A DNA stretch of 64,000 bases, taken from NCBI RefSeq assembly GCF_029633865.1, contig NC_079213.1, positions 84,540,803 to 84,604,802 of the forward strand, read 5' to 3'. The DNA is from Lampris incognitus (taxonomy: Eukaryota; Chordata; Actinopteri; Lampriformes; Lampridae). Below are positions 1 through 55,596 of the stretch, one piece after another. A program made the translations under genes and the position numbers. The notes under the pieces are model-generated. The model made no database searches and was not told the origin of the DNA. It worked only from the letters and a program-made list of their open reading frames with translations. How positions within the stretch are numbered: the stretch's first letter is position 1; every line of letters begins with the position of its first letter.

Positions 1-1206
1 AGTCTTTAAAGGATATTTGAAGAGGTGAGTATCTTGCCAATGCTGCAGCGCCGATGACAGTAGTTCAGTCCACCACACTGTCCAGTCACTGAAGGTAACG
101 CAGTTCAATGCAGCAGCAAAGGCGAGGACGCGAGTCTCTGTATCTCCTTGGATCTCGAAGCACCACGATCCGGGTCACGGCACCATGATGTAACCCGTAC
201 TTTGCGTTCGGCCGTCGTCTCCCTACACGCCCTGGGACTCTGCGTTGTGTTTGTTGTAGTATGATGTTTGCGTGGAAAAGGAAGGAGGCGGAGGCTTGGG
301 ATCGTGGCTGAGACCTGAACACTTTATTGGGACTCGCTTGCACTTCATCTCTCATCTATCAGCTGGCCTCATCATACTCACAGCTTCCGGCAGAAGAAAC
401 AAAAACATTTGACCAACGTGGCATTTTACCCGGGACAAGAACTAGGGGTACAGTGTTGCAAGAGGGAGAAACAAAGCCATTTGCGGCATTCCCAGGGGAA
501 CATACAGCGTAACAGTGCCACCCTGTGGCGGATTTACATTACTACCTTACATGATTAAACAGCTTCTTTGAATACAGCCCTGTGTGTGTGTCTCTCCTCA
601 CTGGCACAGGAGAGTCAGAAAGAACTCGAAAAAGAAAAGATCCAGCTTAGTTTTCATATTGTGGTAAATGACGGTAGGTGCTCGAGGTTGGTAGTCCAAA
701 CCATGTTTGCTGCAGGCCCCGGCTGCATTGATTTCCGATTGAGTAAGAAGGGGGCGTGGCTAAGTTCCCACCACTTGGTTTTTTAAAAACCCAAGATGGC
801 CGCGGCGTGAAATGGGCGTATTGGTGCCTCGTGTGCTCCGCCCTCGGGTTCTGCACGTGGTCCATGGCTCTGGCCTGCCTCCCGACGAGACGTGGGGCTG
901 CACGTGCACTGCTACGACTCCTGCACCTGTCGGGCCCGGGCCGGCTCCAGAGTGCAGCAGAAGAGGGCCTATGACACACGTTGCTTTGGGCGGTCTGTTT
1001 GCCAGCAGCGGCATTCTGGACTTTTCGGGGACTGTGATGGGGTTGTCGAGGGTGACTGACCCCTCAGGTGGGGACTATGTAGCGACCGGAAGAGGCGGTC
1101 GCACAGTCGGTGAAGCTGGCTGGGGGAGCGCAAGGACTCATGGGACTGTTAATGTTCGAGTTGGGATTGTTATTGATTGTGTTATATTTTTGCATGTTCG
1201 GAGGGT
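1..1206. other. Unassigned upstream region, probably repetitive
   Basis: I recognise no gene here. Short open frames exist on both strands but none shows a known domain, a credible splice pattern or a strong start context. The GC-rich part at about 790-1130 leads straight into a shared fish repeat tail at 1207, so at least that part is probably the body of a retroelement. The first 600 bases could be the end of another repeat or a distal promoter; I cannot tell which. Confidence 0.4.
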
Positions 1207-1296
1207 CCAAGGACAGGATTGTGTGTAAAGCCCCCTGAGGCAAATTTGTAATTTATGATATTGGGCAATACAAATAAAATTGACTTGACTTGACTG
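1207..1296 (+). repeat. Dispersed fish repeat A, 3' tail only
   Basis: The stretch reads 'taaagccccctgaggcaaatttg', split here by position, and continues to 'caaataaaattgacttgact' at 1268-1290. The same tail occurs at 13465-13534 (+), 20835 (-), 25432 (-) and 63305 (-). The sequence upstream of the tail differs from the body of those copies, so this is either a different element that shares the tail or a recombined copy. The terminal run of 'cttga' units is typical of a retroelement 3' end. The superfamily was not determined. Confidence 0.7.
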
Positions 1297-1550
1297 GGTA
1301 GAGGACTGTTACTGTCTGATTGACTTTAGGACTGTGACTTAGACGGTCATCGCCAGTTGCGACATGGGGGGGGGGGGGGTGTTCATCGTTTTGTTGTCTG
1401 TTCTGGTTGGTGGGTAAATAAAAGCACTCCCGGGGTCGTGCGGTGTATGGGGCACTGGAGTTGCGATTAAAAATAAATCTCTGCCTCTCGACTCATTCTT
1501 CCACGCCGGCTTGCCAAAATATTTACTGACCGAGTCTGAATTGTAGTTGG

Positions 1551-1661
1551 TAGTATAATCGTAGTATAATTATAACATATATAGTATAATTTTAGTATTT
1601 TAGTATTGTAGTATAATTGCAGTATAGTAATATAATAGTATAATTATAGTATTATATTATA
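1551..1661. repeat. AT-rich degenerate minisatellite
   Basis: Imperfect tandem repetition of a unit like 'tagtataatt' over about 110 bases. A poly-G run lies just upstream at about 1366-1378. No coding potential; it lies between the unassigned region and the PGPEP1 promoter. Confidence 0.8.
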
Positions 1662-1957
1662 GCTTGACAAAAAGTTTGATGTGGCATTGGCTTGCCATGG
1701 CTGGCACTATAGATTTTCTAGGTGGGATCTCACTGATAGAAAATAAGCTTGGGAAAATGACAGTGTGGACGAACGCGGTGTTGCGCAAGTTTTCTTTTTT
1801 TTTCTTGCAACAAGATAGTTGTGGCAGGAACTTTTTATTTTTTATCTTTTACAGAGCAAAGACAACGTTCTCCTTAATCACTGAAGACAAAGCCATTCAT
1901 TTTCCCCTTCAAATTCTGTAGTTGTTAACGGACGTCGTTACTCCGCAACTGTCCTTT

Positions 1958-2129
1958 GTACGTCATACGTCACGTTGGGGGCGCAGATAGGAGCAGACCT
2001 TCCTCCTTCCATCCGCTCAGCCAGAGCAAGTCAGCTGTGAGGAAAGGCACCCACCCCAGCCAGCCAGCTCCGCAGCTCCCGATAGTCTTTAGTTTGAAAA
2101 CCGACCAATCCTCTGCAGTAGGAGGAAAA
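1958..2129 (+). promoter_or_regulatory. PGPEP1: PGPEP1 promoter and 5' UTR with tandem CRE-like sites
   Basis: Two adjacent copies of the CREB/ATF-type core, 'tacgtcatacgtcacgt' at 1959-1975, lie about 155 bases before the start codon, with a further 'gacgtc' at 1931-1936. There is no TATA box nearby and the stretch is GC-rich compared with the flanks, as expected for a housekeeping promoter. The transcription start is inferred to lie between about 1980 and 2060. The sites are visible; their use is inference. Confidence 0.5.
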
Positions 2130-5100
2130 ATGGACAACAGCAAACGAACAGTGGTTGTAACAGGTTAGTCTTCTGTATTTATTTGCCGCTCTTTTCTGTA
2201 GTCGGTGCTGTCGGCAGTCAGAGACCGGTTCGAGACGACTGAAAGTTGTGTGAAATGCAGCTTGTAAATAACAGCTCTGGAAATGGCGTCAAGTTTTTAC
2301 TCGACTGCAATGTGGATCGCAGGCTCCCCCTTGAAATAGGAATGTCTTGACAACTGTTGGAAGTATTTCGTTGTTGTCTAGTTGTAATTGTTAAGAAGTG
2401 GATCGCGTTATTCATTTGATCGTCCTAATTGCAACTGAAATGAGCAGTCCCTGAAATGTTGTTATTGTGTCTGACAATTTTAGGGGTTCGCGTATTTCAG
2501 AGGTGCATCAAATTGGCCTTTTTTGTGAACAGTATAAACAGTAATACTAAAAAACAAAACAAAAACAAAACAGTCATTGCGACTTTAATATCAATCACTT
2601 GAAGACACTGCCTCGCGGGATACGTTTTTAACTTTTGCCCGTAGAAGATCGCCAGTAACTTCTTGTTTGCCAGACACAAAGGCCTGTTGAAGATCGCAGT
2701 TTTAAAGCCCGGTTAAAGATGTGTATGTAGCCTGGGAACATCGGGCCTCACAATGGAGGGCTGGCTGGCAGCTGCCGACCCCTCCGCTCTCCCCCTTTTC
2801 ACCATCCCATCAGACAGACTGAGCCCCGAGTCCCCTGGGACCCCGGCGACACATTGATTTAAAAAAAAATTAACGGGGGGGGGGGCATCGAGGACTAAAA
2901 CCAGTCATACATCATTTCACAAACCAGCCCACTGCACATCTCTGGACTGGGTGGGCTTTTCATTTCTCTGCAGTGAGAAAGTGAAAGTTAGAATTTAGGC
3001 TTGCGTTATCACACCTAGAATAAACTTGTAAGACACTTATGATAATGACTGATGTCACTCAAGCCTTGCCATCTTGACAAACATCCCATGCGTTCATTTC
3101 ATTCCTTTCAGTATTTCTTTTATGTTTCCTTGAATAAACAACCCAACGGTTTAATTTAAACGGTTTAATTTAACAAAATGAAAACTTGATGTTTCTTCTG
3201 TTGAGGAGAAATAAAGGCCACATCGTCTGTAAAATATCACTAAGTTGAACCAAAGTAATCTAAATAACTGGAATGTTTTGCAGGTTTTGGGCCATTTGGA
3301 GAGCATTCAGTTAATGCCAGCTGGGTGGCAGTACAGGTATGTTTTCACAAATTTATTGCTGGTTTTATTCATTTAGACTCCAATTCTGTTCTCACAAGGT
3401 TGCCTGTTTATTGTGACTTTGAATGGAAATCAACATTAAGATCGCAGACGTGTAATTTCATGTCTAAAAACCAACAGTTTCCAAGTATTCAGTGAGTATT
3501 TCATAAGTATTCCGTGCTGTAAATCCTTTTAAGATTAGGTATCAGACTTTTTTGAAATGTTAGAGATGTGTATTGGGAATGAGGCGTTTGACCTGTGCTG
3601 CCGTCCATGTTGTAATGGTGGTGGGCCCTTGTGTGGAGTGCCTGAGGAGGGCAGACGTGGCTCTGTGAATCCCTATTGGGGACACTGGACGAGGGGACAA
3701 TGGTTGTCAGGGTGTCTAGACAGACTTGATAAGGATATTAAAAGCAAACAAAGGGCGGCTTTGTTGCAGGTCACGGATGTGGTCAAACAGGCCTCTTTTC
3801 AATGTTAATGGGGGGTGGGGGGCTTGGCAGCTGTGGTCATTTGTCCTGCAGAGCTGGCTGTGAAAGCCACTCTTAATGCACAGGTTCATCTTTCTCTTTT
3901 TGTTGTTTTTGTATTTGGGTTGCATTGAAAATATCTGGTGCAAAATTGTTAGTTGTATGTGTGGAAACAACTGATTTTTGGACAAAATCTTTTCATTGAG
4001 AGTTTTGATATAAGAAATTTGAGAATATGGAATGAATCTGGAATAAGTTTTAACATGACGCCTATTTATTGTCCTGGTAGGAACTGAAGAAACTGGGCCT
4101 GGGTAATGAGGTTGACTTGCACGTGTATGAGGTTCCAGTAGAGTATCAGACAGTCCAAAGTCTGGTTCCTTCATTATGGGAGCAGTATCATCCACTGGTA
4201 AAAAAAAAAAAAAAGGAAAAGAAGAGCATTGAATTTGTGCAGTGACCCTTGACCTTTGGAGATTATTCTATTTCTAAGATATTTTAATTGTGTGTTTTAA
4301 TTGATATTTTATTGATTTGTGTCTTGTGTTGTTTTTCTTTACCAGTTGGTGGTACATGTCGGTGTTTCGGGGATGGCCACTACCGTCACGTTAGAGAAGT
4401 GTGGCCGTAACCATGGCTACAAGGGCCTTGACAACAGCAGCTTCTGTCCGGATTCACAGTGTTGCATTGTGGGAGGACCCGACTGTATCGACTCAGTTAT
4501 TGACATGGAATCAGTCTGCAAGAGAGTGATGGCCTCTGGACTGGGAGTATCTGTGTCTGTCTCCAAAGATGCTGGAAGGTAATCTTCTTTTTATCATGTA
4601 AATCAACATTTCGTAATGCTATTTACCTTGGGAGGTAATGACAACCAATCATTTGTCTATGTATTATCTTCCTTAAAAATAATCCATCCATCCATCCATT
4701 ATCCAAGCCGCTTGTCCTGCTCTCAGGGTCGCGGGATGCTGGAGCCTGTCCCAGCAGTCATTTGATTTAATCAGGGATCTTCAAAACATCCTTGATCCAT
4801 GTACACTTCATCGCTGTAAGGTGAAGAATTTCTGACTCCAAAAAAGCCAATGATTTCAAGCTCAGACAATTGTATTATATTCAGATTAACACCAGTGTAT
4901 TTAGCGAATCACAAAAAACTATACAGTGGCTTTTGAATGAAGCCTAGGGCCATGAATAAATACTTCTCAACTTGAATTTCTTGAAAATTACCAAGCTTGT
5001 AAGAACAAGGTTGGTGATTTTCACATAACATAACAGCACTGCTAAGTGTTATCCAGATAATAAAAGGCAGCTCTTTAAATTGAAGTTATTTAATGACATG

Positions 5101-5552
5101 TTTTGTTTATCTTGTTCAGTAACAGCTCTTATTGGTAGCTCTAGCTGAGTGACTAGATAGCATAGCATTAAACACTGACATGGGCTAATTCCCATTGGGA
5201 CTGTCAATGTACTCATGCTCTGTTCAACACATTCCATAGTACTGTAACATGCCTTGAATAACGATGTCCACTAAGTGGTTAATTTTCAGGCTGTATTGCC
5301 CCTTCCTCTCTAAGACAAGAAATTAAATCCACTTGATTTCCTGCTGTCCTCCCCTACAGATACCTCTGTGACTACACCTATTACACATCTCTGTACTTGA
5401 GCCATGGCCGCTCTGCCTTTGTCCACGTGCCTCCCATCGGAAAGCCTTACAGCGGAGAAGACCTTGGCCGTGCCCTGCAAGCCATCATACAGGAGATGTT
5501 AGAGCTGCTGGATCAGGCAGAAGAGAAGATCCACTGCCAGCATTTTCATTAA
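2130..5552 (+). CDS. PGPEP1: Pyroglutamyl-peptidase I (PGPEP1), complete, 5 coding exons
   Basis: Cytosolic cysteine peptidase (family C15) that removes N-terminal pyroglutamate from peptides and proteins. Coding exons: 2130-2163, 3284-3336, 4081-4197, 4346-4578, 5360-5552; all introns are GT-AG and the phases join without a break. The product is 209 aa, the same length as the human enzyme. The start has a strong context (A at -3, G at +4). The N-terminus MDNSKRTVVVTGFGPFGEH is the family's first strand and P-loop-like turn. The catalytic triad falls at the family positions: Glu85 (in TVTLEKCG), Cys149 (in RYLCDYTYY) and His168 (in FVHVPPIG). The gene therefore looks functional. Intron 1 (1.1 kb) has only a poly-G run near 2877-2886; intron 4 holds a short SINE fragment. 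The 3' UTR end is not clear. Confidence 0.97.
4680..4762 (-). repeat. tRNA-headed SINE V, tail fragment
   Basis: Begins with 'ccatccatccatccattatcc' type sequence and continues into the 'gcttgtcctgctctcagggtcgcggg' body (positions 4700-4730). It is the 3' part of the element seen nearly full length at 37642-37947, here in reverse orientation within PGPEP1 intron 4. Confidence 0.85.
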
Positions 5553-5839
5553 GTGACCTCAACACACCGGTTAAGCCTATCTACCCCTTAACGCGAGAGA
5601 AAATGCACTTAACACGAGTAGCCAAATGTTTAGTTGTTTTTACTGGTGCATGGTAAAAACCTCAGTCATACTCATTTTATTATTATTATTATTAGTATTA
5701 TTACCATTATTTCTTTCACGTTTCCTGTTTTACATCCTGTAGAGCCGGGTCCAAACTATGGACCTGAGGCACTATAGGGCAGATGTCACTTGATTGACAG
5801 TACTCTTATTACCATTTTTATTACCAATGGTATTATTAC

Positions 5840-5876
<37 letters not shown>

Positions 5877-8015
5877 GGATGTTTTCAGTTGGGTAAACGT
5901 CCATGTAGTTTCCCTTTTTCGTAAGTTGTTTTATCTTTCAGAGCTGGATCTAAGTCTGTAGTTTTATTCCTCCCTTTAGCGGAGACAATACATTGGGAGT
6001 CTTTAACACAGTCCTGGGTCAAGTTGTAGCTAAAATGTTTTGTCCCACTTTTGTGAAACTTGAAACTTTACTGGGAACTTGAAATACCAGAAATCCTGGA
6101 AAAGCAGCTGGAATTCCCAGAAATTAGGTTGTTTCAGGAGTGATATTTTGTTCTAACACAACCATAAGCACATTAACAATAATTCTCTGACTGTAGACAT
6201 TTGGCAATACTACATTGTTGCTGGTTCCTGTAAGCTATTACCCCAAATGTGACTCCTACTAGCGCACCTTATTGAGTGAGGGTTAGTGAAATGATTATAG
6301 AAGTCACCTTTGAGGATACTGTTTTATGTATTCTAGATTAATTTTATGTTCTCAATTTTCCCTGTATTTGGGTTTTTGGGTCTTTGGGTTTCAGCATGAG
6401 GTTATTGGTTGTGACAGGTGTGCACGTCTCAGAACCCAAGGCTTAAAACTCTTACGATGACTTTCAGTCATTCATATATTTCAGTCAACATACAATGAAG
6501 GTGTCAAGCCTGATTCTTTTAAAGGACCTACTAAATTGGTGTCTATGTAGAAATTTAAGCTGCAAATTGAATTTGCCCACTTTCAGTTTCCTGTAGATAT
6601 TCCTTTTTCACTCTCAAAAGCATAACTGAGCAGTCACACATTTGATGTTGAATTGTTTCTTAAGTCTTTTTTTCTTCATAAGAAGTTGTAATTTTGCCTT
6701 CTTTTACAAAGGTTATTTAAATCAGGGAACGGGTTGGTTCCAGCTCATCTTCCCCCAGTGTCTTGGCCCAGTTTTGACCGAAAACCGTTTCAACTCTAAA
6801 TCCCCACTGAGATCTGGCCTTGGGCTGTGCAATGTTATTTTACAGATCTCCTGTTGGTTAATTTACAAAATCAAGACCATAGTTTCTTCACATAATTAGG
6901 ACTGCACAAGTAACAGAAAAAAAATATAAAATCACAATTTGGATGACTCCCAACATCATGATTGCAAGAGGATGCAATATTTGTTCGAGGGGAAGATATT
7001 TCAGACAGCCTCCAAACAAGATAGGGTTTTGTCTACATATCAAGTTGTACATCAATGAAAATCTTGTTTTCAAAAAAAAACAAAAACCAAAACTCTCAAA
7101 TCCTATGCATTATCATATACCTCATGAATGCAACCAGTTTTTGGAACGTCTTTTATTTTGTCATGTAGTGTGACTGCATCTTGCAATTGGAATGGGATAA
7201 AATTGAGATTTTTTTTCTGGTCAAATATTGTGCAGTTCTAACTTCCGCTCTTATTAAGCTTTATATCATTCTCTTCATCGGATCAGATATAGCTGCTTAT
7301 TTTATCTTAACGTTTGATCTGATGAAGTTGGATGCTTAGTCAGTCAAGTCAGAATGGGCCCTATAATTTTATTTCTGTAGCACTTTGTTGTTGTTTTTTC
7401 TTTCAAGTTAAAGCTATGATCCTGAAGATTGTCATATTAGTTTAAATTACTGACAGCTATGATGATATTAGTAATTGCATTGGTATTTGACCCTGCAAAT
7501 TCCAGGGATTTTTTTTCTAAATGAAAGCAGTGCTGTATTGTCGGCACCTTCCTCACTGGCAGATGAAGAAAACATAGTTGATACCTGGGTTTAGTATTCT
7601 GGTGTTGTATCTGACGGTAAAGGTCTTCTCTAAGTTTTGTCTTCCACACTTGATGATTAGCCACATCACCTTCACTTCTTAAAACGAGATGCTACATACC
7701 TTATTCTTCTGCATTTGGGTGTTTTGGAGAAAACATAAAACGCTATCACTTTTCCCGAGGAAGTCCTGGCGGACAGACCAAACCATTATAATGAGCAACT
7801 GTAAAAGCTTTCATGATGAGGATAGTAATAGATAAGCTGTTGTCTTAAACACACCAGTGATAGAAATGATCCAGAAGGACATTAGTTTGCATATAAATCT
7901 TTGGGATTGTAGCTTTAATTGTCTTGGTTTTGGATAGCTTTTTTTGTTGAGCCATGTCACTGATTTCTTTTTTAAGATTTCCATTTCCAGTCACTTTAAC
8001 TAATGCATCTTTGCA
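5553..8015 (+). other. PGPEP1 3' UTR and downstream DNA
   Basis: No second gene is visible. It holds the PGPEP1 3' UTR of unknown length; I did not find one clear canonical poly(A) signal that fixes its end. Two ATT microsatellites occur, at about 5677-5702 and 5833-5876. The rest is AT-rich, and its short open frames have no recognisable domain. Confidence 0.6.
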
Positions 8016-8394
8016 GACACACACACACACACACATACACACATTTATATTAGGGATTTTTTTTCCCACACGGTAACGCTTTGTTTATCTACTACTAATA
8101 CTTTTGGCTGCTCCCATTAGGGTCGCCACAGTGGATCATCCGTTTCCATCTCTTCCTGCCCTCTGCATCTTCCTCTGTCCTCCCTCACCACATCCATAAA
8201 CCTCCTCTTTGGTCTTCCTCTTTTCCTTTTCCCTGGCAGCTCCATATTCAACATCCTTGTATTGCTTCGGCAATACATATACTAAAATTGGAACATATTC
8301 AGCATCCGTCTCCCAATATACCCTCTGCACATGTTCAAACCATCTCAATCTTGCCTCTCCTGCTTTGTCTCCAAACTGTCCAACCTGAAGTGCA

Positions 8395-8496
8395 AAAAGT
8401 TTCGAGTTGTACATATCAAGTTACGTCCACAATTATGAGGATGAGCGGATGGACAGAATTGTGGACGTAACTTGATATGTACAGCTTGAAACTTTT
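8395..8496. repeat. Long hairpin: 40-bp inverted repeat with 22-nt loop
   Basis: Arms 8395-8434 and 8457-8496 are reverse complements with two mismatches; the loop is 8435-8456. It sits at the edge of the foreign piece inside LINE copy 1. It could be a small foldback element or an inversion by-product. No transcript evidence is visible. Confidence 0.85.
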
Positions 8497-9436
8497 CATC
8501 TGTTTGCTGGTAGGTGCAGGTGAAAGTTTGTCAATAATTCTGTGCATGTCGTTGACATTTATCCATGGTAAATCTTGCAGGTATCGTGAAAAATATGCCA
8601 TTGTCAATAGTACACACCAACAAACGGGAAGCTGGTATGACCGCTGCAGTAGAAACTGGAAGTCAGTGGACTACAGTTATGCACAGAGTCGATTCCTTCT
8701 GGCCTTCTCTATACTTCTCCATCTACATTCTTAAAGCAAACATTGCATCTGTGGTGCTCTTTTGTGGCATGAAACCATACTGCTGCTCGCTAATTATCAC
8801 CTCTCTTCTTAACCTAGTTTCCATTACTCTTTCCCATATCTTCATGCTGTGGCTGATCAATTTTATACCTCTGTAGTTGCTACAGCTCTGCACAGCACCC
8901 TTATTCTTGAACATGGGTCCCAGTATCTTTCTCCACTCCTCAGGCATCTTCTCCCTTTCCAAGATTGTGTTAAACAATCTAGTTAAAAACTCCACTGCCA
9001 ATCGCTCCTAAACATCTCCATGCTTCCACAAGTATGTCATCTGGACCAACCGCCTTTCCACTCTTCATCCTCTTCATATCTGCCCTTGCTTCCTCCTTGC
9101 TAATTCACCACACTTACTGATTGATTCACTATCCCCACATCATCCAACCTTCTCTCTCTCATTTTCTTCATTCATTAGCCCCTCAACGTGCTCCTTCTAC
9201 TTTCTCAACATACCTCGCTTGTCAGCACATTTCCATCTCTGTCCTTTGTTGCCCTAACCTGCTGCACAACCTTCCCAGCTCGGTCCCTCTGTCTGTCTCA
9301 TACAACTCGCCATATGCCTTTTTCTTTGCCTTCACCATCTCTCTGTTCACCTTACGCCACATCTCCTTGTACGCCTGTCTACTTTCTTCATCTCTCTGAC
9401 TATCCCACTTCTTCTTTGCTTCCTCTGTATATGTCT

Positions 9437-9898
9437 TTATGCATGCTCAGTCCAGATAAGAAATTCAAAGACAGTTGAATAAGTTAATCTGGATACAACG
9501 TTTATTGACAGATACATTTGATCACTCATCTAAGTAACATTTTCAGTCTAAACTAACTGCAGGTATCCCCACCCTTATAAACAGTTGCATAACGACCGGA
9601 TCCAACGATCAGTTTCATATACAAATATTGGCGTGACCATTAACAAGAACACTATTCACAGATGGGATGACCATCCCTGAACCGAGGGGGGGCTAAGAGT
9701 ACATTTGTCGCCATCTTACAGTACTGTGATTGCAAACATTCCCAAATCCTATGTGAATACTACACATGGCCATTGTAACTAGTTAATGGTCACGCCCATA
9801 TCTGCATATGAAACTGATAATTGGTTTCGGTTGTTATGCAACTGTATTGTTTATAAGGGTTGGGATACCTGCAGTCAGTTTAAACTGAAGAGGATGGA
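9437..9898. mobile_element. Foldback-like element F, copy 1 (inside LINE copy 1)
   Basis: Left end 'gtctttatgcatgctca' followed by 'catctaagtaac' and 'cagtctaaactaactgcagg'; the right part carries the inverted form ('tttataagggttgggatacctgcagtcagt'). This is the same long-terminal-inverted-repeat family as at 22926-24873 and 52418-52870. The outer right arm is missing. The middle ('gaccatccctgaaccga') is shared with the 52-kb copy. No coding capacity is seen, so it is non-autonomous. Confidence 0.75.
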
Positions 9899-10927
9899 AG
9901 GTCTCTTCCTCCTCTTGAGCTCTAAAGTCGTCCTACAGACCACCATATGATGCTGCCTAGCTACGTTCTCCCCTGTCACCACCTTGCAGTCTCTAATCCC
10001 TTTCAGATAGCACCTCCTTTAGTCCACCTGTGTGCACTTACCTTCACTCTTATCTCTTATACATCACCCTGTGTTCCTCACTCTTCTTGAAATATATATT
10101 CACAGCCATTATCATCCTTTTTGCAAAATCCACTACCAAGACCCTCCACATTCCTCTCCTTGGCACCATGCCTGCCCATCACCTCCTCATCACCTCTGTT
10201 CTCTTCACCAACATGCACATTGAAGTCCACTCCAATCAGCACTCTCTCCCCCTTGGGTACACCCCATACCACTTCATCCAACTCACTCCAGAATTCTTCG
10301 TTCTCTTCCATCTCGCACCCAACTTATGGGACATATGCACTGACAACATTCATCATCACACTTTCAATTTCTAGCTTCATACTCATCACTCTGTCCAACA
10401 CTCCCTTCACCTCCAACACACTCTTTACATACTCTCCCTTCAGAATTACCCCTACCCCATTTTTCGTCACACTCACACCATGGTAGAAGAGTTTGAATCC
10501 ACCTCTGATGGTCCTGGCCTTGCTTCCCTTCCACCTGGTCTCTTGCACACACATTATATCTACCTTCATCATCTGCCAGCTCTCTCCCTTTACCATTCAT
10601 AGTGCCAACGTTCAACATTCTGATTCCCACCTCCACACTCTTACCCTTCCTCCTCTACCGCTGCCTCTGGCCATGCCTACCCCTTCTCCTTCTCCTTCGC
10701 CCAACAGTAGCATAGTTTCGACTGGCACCCTGCTGGGCAACAGTACAGGTGGCGGTCATTGGTAACCCGGGCCTCGACTGATCTGGTATGGAAATCTGAT
10801 TTATGATCCACATATGTGATTTGGCAAAGGTTTTATGCTGGATGCCTTTCCTGACGCAACCCTCCCATTTATCCGAGCTTGGGACTGGCACTAAGAATGC
10901 ACTGGCTTGTGCATCCTAAGTGGCTGG

Positions 10928-10985
10928 GTTACACACACACACACACACACACACATCTATATTATGGAGTTTTTTTCACAAGGTA
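10928..10985. repeat. CA-repeat plus flank, duplicated at both sides of LINE copy 1
   Basis: A CA microsatellite followed by 'tctatattatggagttttttt' and 'cacaaggtaact'. A diverged direct copy lies at 8016-8077 ('atttatattaggga', 'cacacggtaacg'). The two copies bracket LINE copy 1 exactly. They may be an unusually long target-site duplication, or part of an older repeat split by the LINE. Confidence 0.7.
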
Positions 10986-12149
10986 ACTTTATTATAAAGG
11001 TAAGATATACTTTATTTGTATTTGTACTGACCTGCCTAACAAATGTGAGTTCTTTCAGTTGTAATGTGTGTTGTTTTCGGGGGTTTGTGGTTGTGTTTTT
11101 CAGTGTAGACCAGTGTTTCCCCTGCCACTGAATAGTCTGGACTGACCATCCTACCTAATACTATTTCTCAATACTTTTTTTTAAGGCCTACCCTCCCCGC
11201 CCCTCAAAAAAAATTACTTGGGAAGCATGGATGTAGATATAATTTGTTAGGCCTATAGTCATTTGAAACTTAAAAACTGAACACAATGTACCTAGTGTTA
11301 CAGAAGTAGTCTGAGGTGTTTTTCTTTTGTTTTGACAGATATTTTTTTCTCTTAATTTGAATAAATGTCCTCTTAATTTTTGTTAAATTCCTCTCAGTGC
11401 AGTAGGTTTTGAATATGTCCTATACCTGTGAGAGGATATATTCACCACTGAATAGTGTCCTAGTGCACTGAGCGCCACAGAATTTGAGTCCTTTAAATGT
11501 TATCTCACTTGCTGTTCATCTGTCATTTTCTTGGCATTGTTTCTTTCTTGGCTTCCTAGTCCAGAATTTGAAAGCTGAATTAATTTCCAGCTTTAAGAGA
11601 GTTGCAATGTTTACAGTGCATTGAAATCTGATCGCTGTGAAGAAGGGTTGTGTGAAGGAGCTTCCACAACAATGTCTCTATTTACAAATGTGAAACTCTG
11701 TATATGCACCTCAGATTTACATTTGAGGTGACCCGTTACCCTGACCTGTGCCTTGCTGTTGTTGATGTGTTATAAAAAGACCTTAAAATGTCCACTAGGT
11801 CAATTTATTAATCAATCTATCAATGTATGTGCATACAAAAGGCCCCAAATTCTGTCAACTCATATGTGTAGCTACCTCATAAATGTTTTTATCTCAATGT
11901 GTGCCCTAATGTTTGGTAACATAATGGCTTGGGTGGATTTAAAGTAAACTCTAGAAAGGGAAAAGGTCGTATCCTCTGGCCCTTTAAAGCTTCAAAGCAC
12001 TGTTATGGAAAGTAACATCAGCTTTGTGAAAATTAACAGATGTTAAAATAAAGAAAAAAGTCTATGTTCTTTGTTGTTTATAATTGTCTTTTGCTAAAAT
12101 AGAAATATTTCAGCGTAATATTTTAGAAAGTGATTGGATGATTTAACTG

Positions 12150-12150
<1 letters not shown>
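10986..12150. other. Intergenic DNA between LINE copy 1 and UPF1
   Basis: AT-rich and without recognisable genes or repeats. Small open frames (for example 11753-11947) lack domains and have ordinary non-coding composition. Confidence 0.5.
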
Positions 12151-55593
<43,443 letters not shown>

Positions 55594-55596
55594 ACC

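Larger units (their letters stand above)
8080..10927 (-). mobile_element. RTE-like LINE relic, copy 1 (antisense, interrupted)
   Basis: Non-LTR retrotransposon running right to left. The 5' end near 10927 ('aacccagccac' on the minus strand) matches the 5' end of copy 2 at 44324. Minus-strand frames at 10078-10636 carry endonuclease-domain pieces (CVQETRWKGSKA; VLIGVDFNVHVGEE; SAYVP), and 8723-9001 carries reverse transcriptase (NYRGIKL, YGFMPQKSTTDAMFALRM). Frames are broken, so it is a relic. About 650 bases of reverse transcriptase seen in copy 2 are replaced here by unrelated sequence at about 8390-8690, and another repeat interrupts it at 9437-9898. The RTE assignment rests on remembered family resemblance and on the short tail 'ccaaaagtattagtagtag'. 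Confidence 0.85.

Noticed and set aside
812-1228. 138-codon plus-strand frame near the window start
   Set aside because: No domain recognised, and it runs into a repeat tail, so it is probably a retroelement body and not a host exon.
3716-4195. 159-codon minus-strand frame over PGPEP1 exon 3
   Set aside because: Antisense to a clear coding exon, crosses intron sequence, no domain.
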